From the NCBI GenBank assembly GCA_034401135.1, contig JAWZSP010000005.1, positions 1,984,001 to 2,048,000 of the forward strand: 64,000 nt of DNA. The letters run 5' to 3'. Under the pieces are notes generated by a model. It was not told the DNA's origin. It worked only from the letters and a program-made list of their open reading frames with translations, and searched no databases. This document shows positions 33,129 to 47,283 of this stretch, piece after piece (the first letter of the stretch is position 1; the number at the start of each line of letters is the position of its first letter). Source of the DNA: Volutella citrinella. Lineage: Eukaryota > Ascomycota > Sordariomycetes > Hypocreales > Nectriaceae. A program made the translations under genes and the position numbers.

Positions 33129-33825
33129 TGCGCTTGTTCGAGTCTGCACTGGGGCTGGCTGAACTTGGGTGGGGGGAGGTGGGATACTGGACAGTGCTGC
33201 GAATATGGGAGGAGTCGTCGACGAGATCGATTACAGTGGGCGGCCGTGCGAGCGAGGTGGTTGTCGAGCAGCCGCTAATATTTCAATTAGCTTCGTCCCC
33301 CAGCTAATGGAAGGTAGCATTTTGCAGGGGCCGCCTGGAGTTGCGAGCCGTCTCCCGCTTGCCTGCCAGCCAATGAATCCTTGGGTGGATGGCTGTGGCT
33401 GTGGGTGGGAGTGGGAGTGTGAGTGTGGCTAGGTACCTGCCTTGCCTGCAATTGACCCAACTCTCGGCGCCGCACTAGCGGGGCGCTCAAGTGGGCAGGT
33501 CCCCGCCAGCGCTGTTGCGTCTCCAGCATGTGTTGGTTGCTGAACCCCGTGCTTGGATGTCGACGGTCCACCAGCCAACCCATCACGCTTGCCAACGTTG
33601 CCTTGGATCGTGAATGCAGATGCAGGCCATTTCACGGTTGCACGAATCCAGCCGGCTCGTCTCTGCCCGCTGCCTGATTTATTCCGACCGTCCGTTGCTC
33701 CTGTTCGCTGGCCTCATGTTGCCTGTTCAGCCTCGACATCTGCAGCTGTCACGCCCACCTGAATGACCTGTGATCGGCTAGGAAAGTCTGTCCATCATTC
33801 ATCGCCATGATTTTATGTCAGAACC
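33129..33825. other. divergent intergenic region between ERG26 and the 454-aa gene
   Basis: Probably holds both promoters. GTGGGAGTGGGAGTGTGAGTGTG-like G/T-rich repeats lie near 33400-33428. No gene is seen. Confidence 0.5.
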
Positions 33826-35190
33826 ATGGCCAACCTCGCCTCCTCCATGGACGCCGAGATCCTCGTCCACGTCACTGCGCCCAGTCGCGCCGCCGATGAT
33901 GTCGTCTACCGCGAGCTGGCGAAGGCGTATCTCAACTTCCAACCAAGCGAGCGCAATGAATTGCCCCAGCTAGACTCTCATCCCAGTATGCCCTCTTTGT
34001 CACAGGCGCCTACTGGAAGTGTCGTGGCTCAAGATTCGACTGATTCAGGAGCAACTGGACCAGCTTTTGCTATCACAACGCAGGACATGAGTTTCCGGAG
34101 CGCCCTGGACAACCGTTCCTCGCCACGTATGCGGTTTACGACTCCTCAAGTGCCGGTTCTCCCATTGTCCCAAGAGAGCGCCATTGCATCTCAAACATGG
34201 GTCGCTTTGCCAAGCCAAATCAGCGACTCCTACCCCATGCCGGATGCTGGACTGCTGAAGACGTCCCCGAGCCGGCTGTTGCAGAGATATATTGGAACGT
34301 CACATCCGCATCCAGCCAGTTCGCATTCGCCGTCTCCTTCACGGAAGCGCTCATCAGCGCTTTCCCCTACTGGCGATAGGATTGATGTACCATCGTCTCT
34401 ACCTATTCCGGACGATGAAGTGGAAGACTCGTTGCCTGTCGAGCTACCCCAGGGGCTAGAAAGCAGTCACAGAGTCCCAGTCACGCCATACACATCAAGG
34501 GGTTTGCCTGTGCCCAGCGTTGCTAAAGCCGACGAGACCGGGGGAGATGGTAATTTCGACGTCACGCACATCTCCAGCAGCGCGAGAAGCGAATCGCCAC
34601 CACTTGGTCCTGCTTTCCGTGACGAGTCTGAGCCGCCACCCACGAAGCGGCCTCGTGTGGTAGACATCCAACACGTCGAGCTGGTTCGAAGTTCGAGTGA
34701 TGTTGGCCCTGTAAAGTCTTCGGGAACTCACCGTGTAGATAAGCCAAACAGCCATGAGATCCGGGCCCCGTCACCACCCGTCGGTGCTGACGTCTTTGGC
34801 CCCTCAGACTTGGTCTCGGAGAAAATGGCAAAGCTGGAGCGAGACCTTTGGTCACGATATCGTCCAGAACCCATGCGGAACTTGGATCCGCTCGAGCGAG
34901 GGTACTGGTTACTTGACTGCACAGCATGGAGCGCCGATACCTGGACGCATGCCTGGACCTTTCTCACCAACTACCTGCAGAGCGGCTCGGCGGGATGGGG
35001 GACGTGGTGTCGACGAGACGTATCACGGCGCTGGATCAGGCTTTATTGCTGGGGACATGTCGCAAAGCACATGTACCTTCTGCTATATCTGGCCAGCGCC
35101 AGGGTGCTGAAAACGACGGGTGCGAATTGGATCGGGGCTGATGGAGATGCGGTGATACGCGTACCGCCGCTCAAGAGGCAGGCGTCATAA
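33826..35190 (+). CDS. unrecognised 454-aa protein with conserved-looking Trp-rich C-terminus
   Basis: A single open frame. The first ~45 residues (AEILVHVTAPSRAADDVVYR and following) look folded. About 270 residues of Ser-, Pro- and Thr-rich disordered sequence follow, with a KKRPRV-like basic cluster (TKRPRVVD, ~280) that could be a nuclear localisation signal. The C-terminal ~115 residues (from KLERDLWSRYRPEPM) are dense in Trp, Tyr, Arg and Leu (GYWLLDC, WTHAWTFLTNYL, GWGTWCRRD, IRLYCWGHVAKHMY) and look like a compact domain. I do not recognise a named family. The layout of small N-domain, long linker and C-domain suits a regulatory or scaffold protein; function is unknown. Confidence 0.78.
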   Translation: MANLASSMDAEILVHVTAPSRAADDVVYRELAKAYLNFQPSERNELPQLDSHPSMPSLSQAPTGSVVAQDSTDSGATGPAFAITTQDMSFRSALDNRSSPRMRFTTPQVPVLPLSQESAIASQTWVALPSQISDSYPMPDAGLLKTSPSRLLQRYIGTSHPHPASSHSPSPSRKRSSALSPTGDRIDVPSSLPIPDDEVEDSLPVELPQGLESSHRVPVTPYTSRGLPVPSVAKADETGGDGNFDVTHISSSARSESPPLGPAFRDESEPPPTKRPRVVDIQHVELVRSSSDVGPVKSSGTHRVDKPNSHEIRAPSPPVGADVFGPSDLVSEKMAKLERDLWSRYRPEPMRNLDPLERGYWLLDCTAWSADTWTHAWTFLTNYLQSGSAGWGTWCRRDVSRRWIRLYCWGHVAKHMYLLLYLASARVLKTTGANWIGADGDAVIRVPPLKRQAS

Positions 35191-35677
35191 GAGGTTGGCT
35201 CGTGATAATTGGGCGTACTCTCGGGAACTCCATCGCGGAAATTATTTATATAGACTTGGAGGTCGGGGTTGAGCTTTAGAAACGGCGCTTCTGCATCAGG
35301 AGATTGGATTTGGAGGTTGGATTGGCAGAACGAGCCTCTCGGCATCATCGGACAAGGAGCACAGCCTCTGGGGCGGGATTCACCAGGGAGATGGAGACTG
35401 AATTATAATCTAGCATTGCGGAGCTGGTATCGATACCTTGTACAAAGAGGCGGAGTACATGTTGTTGACAACAAAAAGAAAACCATTGTACCACTGGCCC
35501 CAGGGCTCGACGCATCACCGACACATACCACCATACCCAGATGGTCGCCGAGACTGCACAGTGAATGACGCCCCCCCTCAGGAACAGCAGCACCCAGAAG
35601 CACCTGGCCCATCGAGGCGCTGATTTCGATCCTTTGATTTCCTCCCTTGGCTTGACCTTGCCTTCCACCACGCTCGC
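35191..35677. other. convergent intergenic region
   Basis: 3' flanks of the 454-aa gene and the HMG-box gene. Nothing else is seen. Confidence 0.5.
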
Positions 35678-36736
35678 CTAATTGGAGGCCCGCTTCTTCT
35701 CCTTCTGCTGCTGCTTCTTGAGCTCAATTTCCTCCTTCTCCCTTAGCTTGTCCTGCTTCTCCAGCTCCTTGGCGCGGGCGCGGATGGGCTCGGCCTCAAC
35801 CTGGTACTTGGCGGCCTCTGCGGCAGCCACGTCGAAAAAGGGGCGGCGCTCAGCTTCGCTCAGCGCCTTCCACTCGGCGCCGAGCTCCCTCATGCGCTCG
35901 AGTGTGGACTCGGTGCCGCTGTGCGTCGCGTAGCGAGCCTTGACGAACATGGTGTAGGGGCCGCCGGGGCGGCGGACCAGACGGTCATCACGGATGGGAA
36001 GCACGCGCTTCTTGGTCAGGCGGGCCAGGCGCTTGCGAGCCAGGTTGGCGAGGTAGATGCGCTCGACGGGGTGCGTCTCGACCCAGGCCTTGTAGGCGGC
36101 CTCGTTCAACTTCTTGTTGGCCTGGCCAACGGCTCGTAGTTCCTGGATGCGGGGAAAAGGCCATATTAGCAATTGAGAGTCGAGCATCGGTTTCCGACGC
36201 GAGCGTCTGTGGGGACGGGAAAGACATACCTCGACCTTGTAGTTGGGCAGCGCCTTGAAGTCGGCGCCATAGTCCTTCATGCTCTGGGCCAGCTCCTTGC
36301 CGCCGATTCTCTTGTCCTTGAGCTCCTGCGTCAGGTACACAACCCAGGCGATCTCGGGGAGCTTATCGGGCTCATCTCGAATCAGCGACTGCTTCTTCTG
36401 GTCTCGGATCTCAGCCCTGGCCTTGGCTTCTGGGTCGACCTCCTTCTTGGGCTTCTTCACGACGGGCTTCTTCACAGCGACCTTCTTCTTGGTGGGCGCC
36501 TTGGCCTTCTTGGGTTTGGGGGCTGCCTTCTTGGCCTTGGTCTTTGTCGAGGCGGGCTTCTTGGTGCCAGCAGCGGCCGGTAGCTGGACGCGAGAGGAGA
36601 CAGCGAAGCCGCGTGCGAGCACCGGGCGGCCGGCAGATCGGAGCAATTGGGATGCGACGATGGAGGAGGAGACAGAGGAGGAGAGGCGGGCGGTGAGGAG
36701 GCGGCGGGCAGCGACCCGGCCGGCTGAGGCGAACAT
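35678..36736 (-). CDS. mitochondrial HMG-box DNA-binding protein (Abf2/TFAM type)
   Basis: Two exons (36736-36230 and 36142-35678) give 323 aa. The N-terminus (MFASAGRVAARRLLTARLSS) is rich in Arg, Ser, Ala and Leu with no acidic residue, a typical mitochondrial presequence. A Lys/Ala/Pro-rich linker (~55-105) precedes a first, divergent HMG-like region (~125-225) and a clearer HMG box near 235-295 (PGGPYTMFVKARY, RELGAEWKALSEAERRPFFD). The tail is a charged Lys/Glu helix. Abf2 and TFAM package mtDNA into nucleoids, and filamentous fungi have equivalents such as Podospora mtHMG1. An upstream in-frame ATG at 36820 would spoil the presequence, so I chose 36736. The 87-bp intron is stop-free and in frame. 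It diverges from PRE4. Confidence 0.85.
   Translation of the reverse strand: MFASAGRVAARRLLTARLSSSVSSSIVASQLLRSAGRPVLARGFAVSSRVQLPAAAGTKKPASTKTKAKKAAPKPKKAKAPTKKKVAVKKPVVKKPKKEVDPEAKARAEIRDQKKQSLIRDEPDKLPEIAWVVYLTQELKDKRIGGKELAQSMKDYGADFKALPNYKVEVCLSRPHRRSRRKPMLDSQLLIWPFPRIQELRAVGQANKKLNEAAYKAWVETHPVERIYLANLARKRLARLTKKRVLPIRDDRLVRRPGGPYTMFVKARYATHSGTESTLERMRELGAEWKALSEAERRPFFDVAAAEAAKYQVEAEPIRARAKELEKQDKLREKEEIELKKQQQKEKKRASN
36143..36229 (-). other. 87-bp stop-free intron inside the HMG-box gene
   Basis: GTATGT donor, GCTAAT branch site and CAG acceptor are consensus. The length is a multiple of three with no stop, so retention would add 29 residues between YKVE and ELRAV. The inserted sequence is Arg-, Pro- and Cys-rich, unlike the surrounding HMG helices, which supports splicing. 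Confidence 0.8.
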
Positions 36737-37530
36737 TGTGAGCTGAGGCCGTGGGCTGCGGCGAAGCGAGAGGTGAAGTATCTGCTGGATGGACGACGAG
36801 GAGCTCTCAGTGACAGACACAGCTGGAGCTACCGGGAGCTAGGTCAATGGTTTCGGGCGGAGTGGAGATTGGCCAACAGGCGTGCGCGGGGAGGACGAGG
36901 GAGTCGCTCTGGTCGCGTGCGTTGTGCGATGGAGTCGACGATGGCTGGTCTGAGATTACGCCAGGCCCTGCAGAGGTGTTGAACAAGCCGTTTGCCCTGG
37001 TCAGTCGGTCACTGGGCTGCAGTGCACCAGGCACTGGTCGCCTGCGCTGTGGGGATCAGCTCAGTTCTGCAGACAGGGGACGGTTTCGGATGGGTTGGAG
37101 CCCAGAAGTCGACAGTACCTATATGTGTACCTATGCTTTGCCATATTTAAAAGTATTTTCTACTTGGTCGTTTTGGAGCTCGCAGCTTGGTCAGAGCTCT
37201 TCAGTCGGGCCAATCACTGTGGTGATGTCAGCTTACATAACCGAATCTGGGCTGCCCGCCAGCAGGCCGTCGTCGCAGGCTGCCAGTGGGACGCGCGACA
37301 CTGCACCCGCCGAGTGCCTGCTGGTGGGCTGGAAGCTTCAACTCCCATCATCCGCCATCTCCCCATCGCATACCCATTACTCTCACTACAACGATCACTG
37401 CAATCTGAAACCCCCACCTTGGATCGTGCCTGTGCCGACTTGTTGGTACTTTCAGTCTCTGCGACCAGCTACCCGATAGACATCCTCATCGCGGCCCCCG
37501 ACCTTCACCACCTCCTCCACCTACACCACA
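36737..37530. other. divergent intergenic region between the HMG-box gene and PRE4
   Basis: About 800 bp holding both promoters; the part before 37531 is pyrimidine-rich like a 5' UTR. I looked for the PACE element GGTGGCAAA of yeast proteasome genes and did not find it. Confidence 0.5.
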
Positions 37531-38473
37531 ATGGATCACCGTCCGCAAGCCTGGGGCCGTGTACGTATCCCTCACAGGGCTCCAGCGAAACAGCAATGCC
37601 TTATTTCGAAGTCTCATATCGCTAACTTCATCGTGTTTCCAGCCCCGCGACGATGTCTACGGTGCCTACGACGCCTCTTTCATGCAGGACAGCAACGGCC
37701 CCAAGCAAAACACCCAGCAGCCCATCGTCACCGGTACCTCCGTCGTGGGCGTCAAGTTCAAAGACGGCGTCGTCATCGCAGCCGATAACCTAGGTCCGTC
37801 GCCAACCGCCCTCCCATGATGCCGCTCACAGCCGTTTCCGTTTCTAACCCATCTGCCCCCGACAGCTTCATATGGCTCTCTCGCCCGCTTCACCGATGTC
37901 AAGCGTCTTCGCACCTTTGCCGGCTCCTCCGTGCTTGGCTTCTCGGGCGACATCTCCGACATGCAGTACCTCAACCGCCACCTCACCGAGCTCGAGATCG
38001 AAGAGGCCTACGGCTCCCCCGACAGGTCGCGCCTCAACGCTGCCAACCTCCACCGCTACCTGGCCAAACTTCTCTATAACCGCCGCTCCAAGTTCGATCC
38101 CCTGTGGAACCACCTGCTCGTTGCCGGCCTCGACGACAACAAGAAGCCTTTCCTGGCCGCCGCCGATCTCCTCGGCTCGACCTACAGCGCCCCCTCCCTC
38201 GCCACCGGCTACGGCTCCATGCTTGCACAGCCTATTCTGCGCCGCCACGTCCCCGACGAGGCTTCCGTAGAGAAACTTACCCGCGAGGACGCCGTCGAAA
38301 TCATCAAGGAGTGCATGAAGGTCCTCTTCTACCGTGATGCACGCAGTCTTGACTCGTACTCCATCGCCGTCATCACCGAGGAGGGCGTCGAGATGCAAGA
38401 CGACCAGAAGCTCGAGGGACAGAGTTGGGCTTTCGCCGAGAGGATCAAGGGTTACGGGACTCAGACGGTCTAA
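37531..38473 (+). CDS. PRE4: 20S proteasome subunit beta7 (Pre4)
   Basis: Three exons (37531-37560, 37643-37793, 37866-38473) give 262 aa. Beta7 is a non-catalytic beta-ring subunit of the 20S core whose C-terminal tail clamps the two half-proteasomes. It matches Pre4 (human PSMB4) in [73 protein letters not shown] and the terminal [10 protein letters not shown]. The ~30-residue N-terminal leader before TQQP would be the processed propeptide. Exon 1 has only ten codons, and the second intron uses the less common donor GTCCGT. It diverges from the mitochondrial HMG gene. Paralogue assignment is firm. Confidence 0.96.
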
Positions 38474-39183
38474 CGGACACTGGAGCCGCCATCGTTGGAA
38501 GGTCCGTCTTGAATGCATTGTCCGTTGGGTTTTTTTTCTCGTTAGAGGATCTGGCTCATGGGGAGAGACTGAGCAGTAATTGACAGACCGGCTCGTATAA
38601 TCGAGTTCCGGATACAAGAAGCTGACATGGATGAGCGCGCCCATGTGCCTCAACGAGGACCACACCCATGATACACTTGTTGGTCCAGGCGGGTGGACAC
38701 CACCAGGCAGTCCTCCCTGCTATGATGAATTTAGGCAGGGCAGAATTATTAGACCAATGTACCAATAAACAAACAATGACACTTTTTTGAACATTGTCAG
38801 GATTGATGCCACAGGCCAATGAAACCAACCCATCCATCCATCCATCCAGTTAGAAGCAGCCCAGTTGCACACAATCCCAATGGACGGGCACGTCATATGC
38901 ACAATCAATCATTGTGAGCGGAAGAGATTCATCTAAATTTCGGGCCTAGGCTAGCTGGCTGGCCTCGCTATCTCACTTTGCTGTACCAAATAATTCCATG
39001 GGGCTTCCGCCCGAGACAGACATACAAAGACGTTGATTACTTGGTTTCCCTCGGTGCAAATATCCCCCAATTTTGTCCAATGCCAACTCCAAAGTGTATT
39101 CTTCATAAAATTCTCCCATTCGGGCGGAGATCAAAACGCTATCCATCATCTGCCGTTACATACTGTGCACATGCGACTCGACC
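38474..39183. other. convergent intergenic region between PRE4 and GFA1, with (CATC)4
   Basis: 3' flanks of PRE4 and GFA1. A short (CATC)4 repeat lies at 38831-38846. No gene is seen. Confidence 0.5.
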
Positions 39184-41711
<2,528 letters not shown>

Positions 41712-44700
41712 TGTGTCTGATGTCGAGCGGGTGGATTTGTGAGAGGAAAAAGAGAAAGCGAGAGGACAGGAGTCGGGTAGAGAGAGCTTTGGGAGGGGGT
41801 ATCACGGAAGCAAGAAGGTATGTCAGGAAGAGAAGAAAGCTGATCTGCTCGGGGGAGAAGCTGGATGTATATGTATGTTGGGGGCGGTCGGCCAACGGAC
41901 TGAGGCTTGGGCTGAGCTCCTGGGAAGTGTGGAGAACGGGGAGGGGCTAGAGGGGGGAAGGTACTGCCGGCGTTGGTACCTCCACTGGTACCCCCCCGCC
42001 CGGCGACCACACCCCCAGCGCTGCCGCCGACGCAGTATTACGCAGGGCCTGCTCTAGCTGCGGTGCCAGTCAAAGCCTGGTCAAACGGCACAAGCAGGGT
42101 GGGGTCGCTGCTAGATGCCAGTTGCTAGTTGCTACCACCTTACGTAGATGCTCGGCGTGGTGTGGTGCTTCCATTTGCTTGGGGCGGATGACAGGGGGCG
42201 CAGGGGGCCGCCGCCGCCGCCACTTCAGAAGCCAACACTACTGACAATTGTTACGGGCTGAATGCTGCTTGCTGGATGATGGGGACCGCACTTCTTCCCA
42301 GCAGTTCCAGTTCGGTTCCAGTTCAGTTCAGTTCGGCTCATCCTGGTGGGCTGAGGGATGTGGTGTGTGTTAGGTTGCTTGGACACCATGAGTACGTCAG
42401 AGTCCCTGCCTGTCTGGAAAATGGTCCCCGCCGGGCAGCATTATAATGTCTCTAGATCAACTGCATCCAATAGCGCTTCTTCTTGCCCTGGCGGCAGCGG
42501 TGCGACTTGGAGACCCAAACGGAACCATCCTTTGACGCATATTTGCAGATGCAGTTGGTTCTCCTCGTAGTAATCAGTATGTTGCGCCCATCTGTGCAGT
42601 CCCTCCCGCCGCCCAAGAGATCCCGCGAGTTTCAAGGCGCCTCAGGGATCAGCCGCCTTCGGTGTTTTGGGTTGATGGTTTCCATGCCAGCCACGCAGGT
42701 CCCCTTCTCTGCGTGTGAGAGGTACCTGCAGGACCTGCCCCCGAATACCCGCTCGACAGGTACCGCGAGCCATTGCCTCCAGGGCCGTCTCGCAGCTGCG
42801 TGCTGTCCATCGACGGGAGGAGAAGTGCTGGCATGAGGTTCCACGGCGTTAGGGCGCTTGCTGACCTACGGTGCCAGTCATCATTGGTACGCCGTTATTT
42901 CGATCCGGGCCTACTGGGCGCTGGACCACCTAAAAAAAAATGCACAATGGAAGCCCCTAGAGCCGCAACGTCATGCTGCCAACACCCCGTTGTCAGCATC
43001 GGACAATCAACCGAGCATCGTGCAAAAAAATGGCAAACCCATCGCCATGGGTGCTCACACAGTCTCTCACTTTGCCCGGTCTTTTCTTCCTTTTCTTCCA
43101 TGGGAGCTAGTATTTCGAGCGGCCAAAAGCCTCAAGGCCAGGCTAATCGCATTAGCCTCTGCCGTGAGTTCTGCTGAGTACTGCTAATAATAATAATAAC
43201 AACCAGTCTTCAGCTAAGGCGGCTATTCTCAGCCGCCACCCTATCGCCCATAATTATCTGGTGGTGGTGCGGGCTGTGCTTGTTTCGAGGTTGCTAGGCC
43301 GCCTGCTTGATCGCTAGCAGCAGGCACACTTCCGCCCACGCCGAGCAAGCTTTAGCACCATGCTTGTTCGTCACGGCAACGCCCAGGCCCTCACCGAAGC
43401 AAGGCTTGAAACGCGATATGTCATGATTGTCGCCTGGCAACGCACTGAGGAATGGGATGGCGCCTCTGAGTTTGTGCTTCCACACATTGCACGTACGAGC
43501 AACGGTACCACTTGAAGCGGGCTGGGTTTCCCAAACATGCAAGCCCACGGACTGATAGTGCATCAAGCAATGAGAACCAGCCGCCTGCCCTATCAACACC
43601 AACTCCAAGATAACTTGATAGATGATGGCTGCTACGGCGTGATGATGCCTCCATCTCCGAGGCAAACATACACTCTGGCATGCGACACACCAACAAGAGC
43701 CTGACAACTCGGCTCCTCTTGGTTTTGCGTCTTTCGTCATCGCCATGATACTACACAGGGCAAACATTGTCAATACGAACATGCCACCCGTGGTGTTTCC
43801 GCGATTATCATGTCTCCCAACGCCACACCCACCATGGCCTGGCACGTGGCGGAGACACTGATGCATCACAATGCCAGAAGCTTGCCATTCGCCTGCCCTG
43901 TTTTTGCCGTCCCTGTGTTGCCGCATCCCGTATAGCCATGGGCCATTTGCTATGGCAGACCCAAATGCTCCGTTACCCGATCGATGCACTCCCGCAGCAT
44001 TACGAGCCCCAGGGACCCAGGGACCCCCCGTGGAGTCGCCCCTCTCCCCTCCCCAACTACCACCCCAGTCCCGAAACGTCGTCATCACGCTTCGTATTTG
44101 TCCCTGGCAGCCCAGCAGTCTGGCTCGGCATTGGCTCGCAGGGCGTTCCCTCGCCGCCCGCCTAACACCTCCCCTGGCCGCCCTGGCGCTTGGCGCCCCT
44201 GAGCGGCGAGCGTTTGCAACCTTGCACGCTAGGGCAGCCATGCTATTTTGCAGCGCCGGACCTAGATGGCGCCAACAGTTGAACAGATCGCCAGCCTAGG
44301 CTTTGGGCCCGGACCCCTTGGTCGCTCACAGCCTCAATCGAGGGGGGCACGGAACGAGCCAATCCCTTCCCCCCAAGAATAGCATCCCAGGCCACTCAGC
44401 ACCGGCCTTGCAGCACTGGGCAACGCTAGCCTCAGTCGGACCGCATTCCAGAGCGTTTATAGCCTCGTAGCTCGCTCCAGGGCCCAGCCCATCCCCCAAG
44501 CGTGCTCCATCAAGACAGTGTGACGTCGTTCCTCGTCGCCTTCGCCGTGTTTCTCGAGTTTATTTTTGGCCATGCCCTTTTCTTGTGCAACCTCCTTGGA
44601 GGCCCCATCCTTCTAGATGTGTCTTACGGGACGTCAGTAGAAACTCCATCGCCGCCTCGGGCCTTTAGAAGGAGGGAGGGGGGGCGGCAACGGCAACAGG

Positions 44701-45922
44701 ACACACGATGGCTGCTCTTTCCCAACCGAAAGCGTATGGAGCGCTCTCCGCCGTTTGCTGGGCTGGGTATCGAGTGCGAGCCAGACCGAGCTGGAGCCAT
44801 CCAGCTCCCTGACATCAGCCACGTTGCTTCAAGCTGTGGCTTCGCTGGTGCTGACCTCAAATTTCTTTGCCCTGGGCTCCCCCCATCTCCAATTGCGTCT
44901 CAACCGTCTCCCGTCAGCCCCTAGTCTGGCACCTGACGCTGATGGTGGCCCGCATCACGCCTGTCGCAGAATTGTGCCTTCCAGAGCGTCCCATCCTGTT
45001 GCTGGGTGGCTCCGGAGGGGGCCGAGAGAGTGGGTGGCTGACACCCGTTCCTATGTTTCCCATGCTGCCCCCGGACTACGGATCCAAACCTGCCTGCCGT
45101 TGCTGGCCATGATGATGTGCCATTGGGCGGCGCGCACGATAAAGGCGTTGCACAATGGTCCGGGCTAGGGGCTGACTGCATCATGGCTATTGACCAGCCG
45201 CGAGACAACTACTACATGTGAAATCCTCGTCTTACTTCCCCATCAGCCTCTATCCTATCCTGAGTTAGCCTAGGCGTACTCGCCATAGTAGGACATTCGT
45301 CTTAGCGATAGGCTCGCCCCAGCGACTCCAATCACCACAGGCAACGCTTCCAGAAAGGTTACAGCACTCGAGTTTGAAGCACCACCCCGGTTCAACTGCG
45401 TAGTACAACTGCCTATGCGCGCCAGAAGCCAACTGAGCGCCGCCAGGTGACAATTCGAGGCCGACGACTCCTGGATCATGACTTTTTTCAAAAGTATCGC
45501 GACTTCCGCCGTATTGCCGGGTCAACAAAGCCCTGTCACTCCATTGGTAGGACTAAAGGTATGAAAGGTTTGCATCAATCAGACGCTGTGTACATGGTCA
45601 ACTTGTTCCGAGGCGCTTGAACGAACCCTTGTGTAATCAAGTCGCCGTGGTTCCCGCTTATGCTGGGTTCTTGGCGCTTATTGCTGCTACCCTTTCGTCC
45701 TGGCTAGCCCTCCGTTCTCGCTTAGGGCTGCAACTCTGTCACGCTGGTCTACATCTCGGGAGCTCTAGGGCTGAGCCATGCGACTCCATCCTCCCTTGGC
45801 ATATCCTCTATTGTACAGTGCTTACGGATTATCGGCAGCCTCCTCACGTTTGTTGACTGGTTGGTTCCCAGTCACTTGATGCCCTTGCGCCCCCATATGG
45901 CCTGCCCGCCTTTCCTATGCCC
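41712..45922. other. 4.2-kb gene-free region upstream of GFA1
   Basis: The left part is the GFA1 promoter and 5' UTR, with a G run at 41436-41448 just inside intron 2. The rest has no credible gene. Open frames of 315 codons (43294-44241, -) and ~140 codons (43871-44299 and 44502-44924, +) have low-complexity or erratic composition and no motif or splice support. A (TAA)5 repeat lies at 43185-43199. The region is long for this window and could hold a noncoding RNA or a fast-evolving small gene that I cannot see. Confidence 0.5.
43185..43199. repeat. (TAA)5 microsatellite
   Basis: Five tandem TAA units in the gene-free region between GFA1 and RPT4. Confidence 0.85.
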
Positions 45923-47283
45923 TTATAGCTTCTGGTACTCCAGCTTACCTTCCAGCTTCTTCGCCTCGGCGACCTTGCGCACTGCCTTGTTGAAGTCATC
46001 CTGGTTGATTGATTCCCTGTAGTCTTTGATCGCAAAGAGTCCACTGCAGACAAGTCAGCATAGGTCCAGGTGCGCCTCGTCGCGTTGCTTTTAATTGGAA
46101 GGTGTGCAACTTACGCCTCAGTTACAACGTTTCGCAGATCAGCGCCATTCAGCCCATCGCTCATCTTGACCACGCTCTCGAAATCAAGCTCGCCGTCAAC
46201 GACCACACTCTGGGAGTGGATCTTGAGAATCTCTAGTCGGCCCACCTCGTTGGGCAGAGGAATCTCAATCTTTCGATCCAGACGACCGGCACGCAGAAGA
46301 GCGGGGTCTAGAGTATCAGGCCGATTAGTGGCCATAATGATCTTCGTCTTGCCCAGGTAGTCGAAGCCGTCCAGCTGGTTCAACAGTTCCATCAGTGTTC
46401 GTTGAATTTCTCTGTCAGCACTAGTACCCTCCGAGAATCGTCGTCCACCGATGGCATCAATTTCGTCCATAAAGATGATGCAGGGCTCGTGTTCCTTGGC
46501 ATATCCGAACATCTCGCGGATGAGTCGCGCGGATTCACCAATGTACTTGTCGACGATGGCGGAAGAAACCACTGGTGAAACTATCAGCTTCGTCGTAGCA
46601 GTACATTCAGTACAGGTTGCATACCCTTGAGGAAGTTCGTCTCCAGGCTGCTGGCAACCGCCCTTGCCAGCAATGTCTTTCCAGTTCCTGGAGGTCCGTA
46701 AAGCAGGACACCCTTGGGCGGCTTGATACCCACACGCAAGAACAGCTCCGGGTTCTTCAGCGGCAGCTCAATCACTTCACGCAGCTCCCGGATCTGATCG
46801 TTCAATCCGCCAATACCCGCAAAGCTCACTTGCCCGGGATCCTCTAGTGACATGTTGTATACCAGCGGGTCGACTTCTCGGGGCAGCATTCGCATGATGG
46901 TGAGGGTAGTCATATCAAGTGCGACACGTGTACCCTGCTTCAGCTTCACCTTGTCGACCTTGGACCGACAGCCCACGACATACCGCGGCCCACTAGACGC
47001 CTTGACAATGACTGTGAATGTCGGTCAGTCTTCCATGCGCTCTCCAGGTGCGAGGTGGTAGGGCGGGCTCACATCGTTCATCGTCGAGCTGCTTTAGGAC
47101 TTCGCCAATAATCTGACCCACACTCTGGAGCGCCTTGATATTGTCTTCGGTTCGATCGTACTCCTTCTGCATGTCCTTGATTTCCAGTCGCAGGTTCTTC
47201 AGCTTGGCCTCCCACTCCCGTGACTCGATGAGCTTGGCCCGGTAGGAATTGAGGGCGGCCTGGCGCTCTTCTTCGGCACTCAT
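45923..47283 (-). CDS. RPT4: 26S proteasome regulatory AAA-ATPase Rpt4
   Basis: Four exons (47283-47073, 47011-46625, 46571-46115, 46043-45923) give 391 aa, the usual length of Rpt4 (human PSMC6). Rpt4 is one of six ATPases of the 19S base that unfold and thread substrates into the 20S core. An N-terminal coiled coil (~15-65) leads to the OB domain ([20 protein letters not shown]). The AAA domain has [18 protein letters not shown] (Walker A, ~185), [14 protein letters not shown] (Walker B), and [20 protein letters not shown] (sensor and arginine-finger region). The C-terminus EGKLEYQKL lacks an HbYX motif, as is usual for Rpt4. All four exons join in frame. A different Rpt is unlikely given the N-terminal match. 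Confidence 0.96.

Noticed and set aside
36737..36820. Upstream in-frame ATG of the HMG-box protein
   Set aside because: It would bury the clear mitochondrial presequence behind 28 Ser-rich residues; the start at 36736 is preferred.
43294..44241. 315-codon open frame on the - strand between GFA1 and RPT4
   Set aside because: Composition is erratic (many Cys, Arg, Trp and His), with no domain, promoter or splice support; probably chance in GC-rich DNA.
44502..44924. 140-codon open frame starting with a hydrophobic, signal-like segment
   Set aside because: The N-terminal hydrophobic stretch is tempting as a secreted small protein, but the rest is random-looking and lacks support.
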